A stretch of 7,066 nt of DNA, from the NCBI GenBank assembly GCA_021767885.1, contig JAASSM010000087.1:1-7066 (forward strand), given 5' to 3'. Shown in pieces: positions 5,696 through 7,066 of this stretch; the first letter of the stretch is position 1, and every line of letters starts with the position of its first letter. The translations under genes and the position numbers were made by a program. The notes under the pieces are model-generated. The model saw only the letters and a program-made list of their open reading frames with translations, did no database searches and was not told where the DNA came from. The DNA is from a bacterium. Its GTDB lineage: Bacteria; Krumholzibacteriota; Krumholzibacteria; LZORAL124-64-63.

Positions 5696-7059
5696 AAGCC
5701 CAGCCGCTGGCCGCGGCAACCCGCCTGCACCTGCCCGCCGTGGTAGGCCACCTGGCCCGACACCAGCGTCGTGTCCACCGAGCCGGGGAACGTCACGCCC
5801 TCCAGCGGCGACCAGCCGCACTTCGAGAGCACCCGCTCCCGCGTGACGGTGAACGGGCGGTCCGGGTCCAGGAGCACCAGGTCCGCCCAGGCGCCCTCGC
5901 GCGCGAACCCCCGGTCCGCGATGCCGAACACCTCCGCCGGAGCGTGGCAGGCCTTCTGCACCAGCTGCTCCAGCGAGAGCACGCCCTCGGTGTGCAGGGC
6001 ATACAGCGCCGGCAGCAGGAACTGCACCAGCGGCAGGCCGCTGGGTGCGCGCCGGTACGGCCCGTCCTTCTCCGCCAGGGTGTGCGGCGCGTGGTCGGTG
6101 GCGACCACGTCGAGGCGGTCGTCCCGCAGGGCCTGGCGCAGGGCCTCGCGATCGGCGGCGGTCTTGATGGCGGGGTTGCACTTGATGAGGCTGCCGCGGT
6201 CGGCGTAATCGGCGTCGCTGTACCACAGATGGTGGACGCAGACCTCGGCGGTGATGCGCTTGTCCGCCGCCGGACCGGGCGCGAAGAGGGCCAGCTCCCG
6301 CGCCGTGGTCAGGTGCAGCACGTGCAGCCGCGTGCCGTGCTGCCGCGCCAGCTCCACCGCCAGGGACGACGACCGCCAGCACGCCTCCGCGCTGCGGATC
6401 CGCGGGTGGGCGGAGATGGGGATGTCCTCGCCGTGCTCGGCGATCCAGGCCTGCTCGTTGGCGCGGATGGTGGGGTCGTCCTCGCAGTGGACGGCCACCA
6501 GGCCGGGGGCCTCGCGGAAGATGGCGGCGAGGGCGGCGTGGTCGTCCACGAGCATGTCGCCGGTGCTGCTGCCCATGAACACCTTCACGCCGCAGGCCTG
6601 GCCGGGCTGCAGGCGGCGGATCTGGTCGAGGTTGCCGTTGCTGGCGCCCAGGTAGAACGCGTAGTTCGCCACCGACGACCGCGCCGCCAGGGCGCAGCGC
6701 TCCTCCAGGGCCTCGGGCGTCAGGGTGGGCGGCTGGACGTTGGGCATGTCCATGAAGCTGGTCACGCCGCCGGCCACCGCGGCCCGCGACTCGTGCGCGA
6801 GGTCGGCCTTGTGCGTCAGGCCCGGCTCGCGGAAGTGGACCTGGTCGTCGATGAGCCCGGGCAGCAGGTACTTGCCGCCCGCCTCGATCACCAGGTCGGC
6901 CGGCCGGGCGCCGAGGTCGCCGCCGATGGCGGCGATGCGCCCGTCGGCGATCAGGACGTCGGTCTCGGTGATGGCCCCCTCGTTGACCAGGCGAGCGTCG
7001 GCGACCAGGATGCGGCGCGGCTGCGACCGGTCCTGCAGCGGCGGCTGGGACTGCGGCAT
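5680..7059 (-). CDS. pyrC: Dihydroorotase, class I (long form)
   Basis: This 459-residue amidohydrolase catalyses the reversible cyclisation of carbamoyl-aspartate to dihydroorotate, the third step of pyrimidine synthesis, in the cytoplasm. Family landmarks are DDQVHFREPG (71-80, with substrate-binding Arg77), MPNVQPP (105-111, Asn107), VKVFMGSSTGDML (158-170, Lys159 in the place of the carboxylated metal-bridging lysine), VHCED (His191), LHVLHLTT (His249) and VATDHAPH (Asp322). The length suits class I enzymes rather than the roughly 350-residue class II form. One usual metal ligand differs: the DxHxH motif reads DxQxH, with Gln73. From memory the DDQVHFREPGLTHK form is shared by a recognised bacterial subfamily, so this is probably native and not damage. 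The ATG at 7059 leaves only seven upstream bases, too few to judge the SD. The gene converges with the GGDEF/EAL gene across 116 bases. Allantoinase or hydantoinase is the main alternative, but the KVFMGSSTG and DHAPH blocks favour dihydroorotase. Confidence 0.9.
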   Translation of the reverse strand: MPQSQPPLQDRSQPRRILVADARLVNEGAITETDVLIADGRIAAIGGDLGARPADLVIEAGGKYLLPGLIDDQVHFREPGLTHKADLAHESRAAVAGGVTSFMDMPNVQPPTLTPEALEERCALAARSSVANYAFYLGASNGNLDQIRRLQPGQACGVKVFMGSSTGDMLVDDHAALAAIFREAPGLVAVHCEDDPTIRANEQAWIAEHGEDIPISAHPRIRSAEACWRSSSLAVELARQHGTRLHVLHLTTARELALFAPGPAADKRITAEVCVHHLWYSDADYADRGSLIKCNPAIKTAADREALRQALRDDRLDVVATDHAPHTLAEKDGPYRRAPSGLPLVQFLLPALYALHTEGVLSLEQLVQKACHAPAEVFGIADRGFAREGAWADLVLLDPDRPFTVTRERVLSKCGWSPLEGVTFPGSVDTTLVSGQVAYHGGQVQAGCRGQRLGFAARD

Positions 7060-7066
7060 GGCGGGA

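Noticed and set aside
2501..6382. A 1293-codon open frame on the - strand, covering the antisense of the GGDEF/EAL gene and running into pyrC in another frame
   Set aside because: It is antisense to a strongly recognisable gene, is compositionally skewed (Ala/Gly/Val/Leu), shows no recognisable motif, and overlaps real pyrC codons out of frame. Long antisense frames are expected when third codon positions are mostly G or C.

Overview
This is a very GC-rich bacterial chromosomal window. It holds five protein-coding genes packed tightly, four on the + strand and one on the - strand facing them. No rRNA, tRNA, CRISPR array, transposase or phage gene is visible. The phylum cannot be fixed from the sequence. 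The partial first gene resembles, from memory, the C-terminal region of prolyl-oligopeptidase-like hydrolases common in Planctomycetota. The DusA-type dihydrouridine synthase and the PAS/GGDEF/EAL protein are more typical of Pseudomonadota. Gene starts use ATG or GTG, and at least one has a clear Shine-Dalgarno (SD) sequence.

Layout: (1) 1-842, the 3' part of a prolyl-oligopeptidase-like hydrolase gene, cut by the window edge and ending in a repetitive Gly/Asp-rich tail. (2) 839-1615, a nitroreductase-family flavoprotein whose ATG overlaps the previous stop codon (ATGA), so the two are probably translationally coupled. (3) 1616-1772, a 157-base spacer with a 13-bp tandem repeat and small GC-rich hairpins. 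(4) 1773-2837, dusA, which has no SD sequence. (5) 2838-2929, a 92-base spacer that is distinctly richer in A+T than its surroundings, with a direct repeat, a weak promoter candidate and a good SD. (6) 2930-5563, a soluble coiled coil-PAS-PAS-PAS-GGDEF-EAL signalling protein. (7) 5564-5679, a convergent spacer full of 15/16-bp tandem repeats that run over the end of the next gene. (8) 7059-5680 on the - strand, a class I (long form) dihydroorotase, pyrC.

The genes do not form one pathway. They cover tRNA modification, pyrimidine synthesis, a flavin reductase, a hydrolase and a cyclic-di-GMP signalling protein. The most informative observation is in the signalling protein. Its GGDEF half keeps the catalytic motif and the inhibitory I-site. 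Its EAL half has lost the EAL glutamate, the metal-binding asparagine and both glutamates of the usual EGVE motif, but keeps a fold-level match. It is best read as a diguanylate cyclase carrying a dead phosphodiesterase domain. I see no convincing evidence of a novel multi-gene system.
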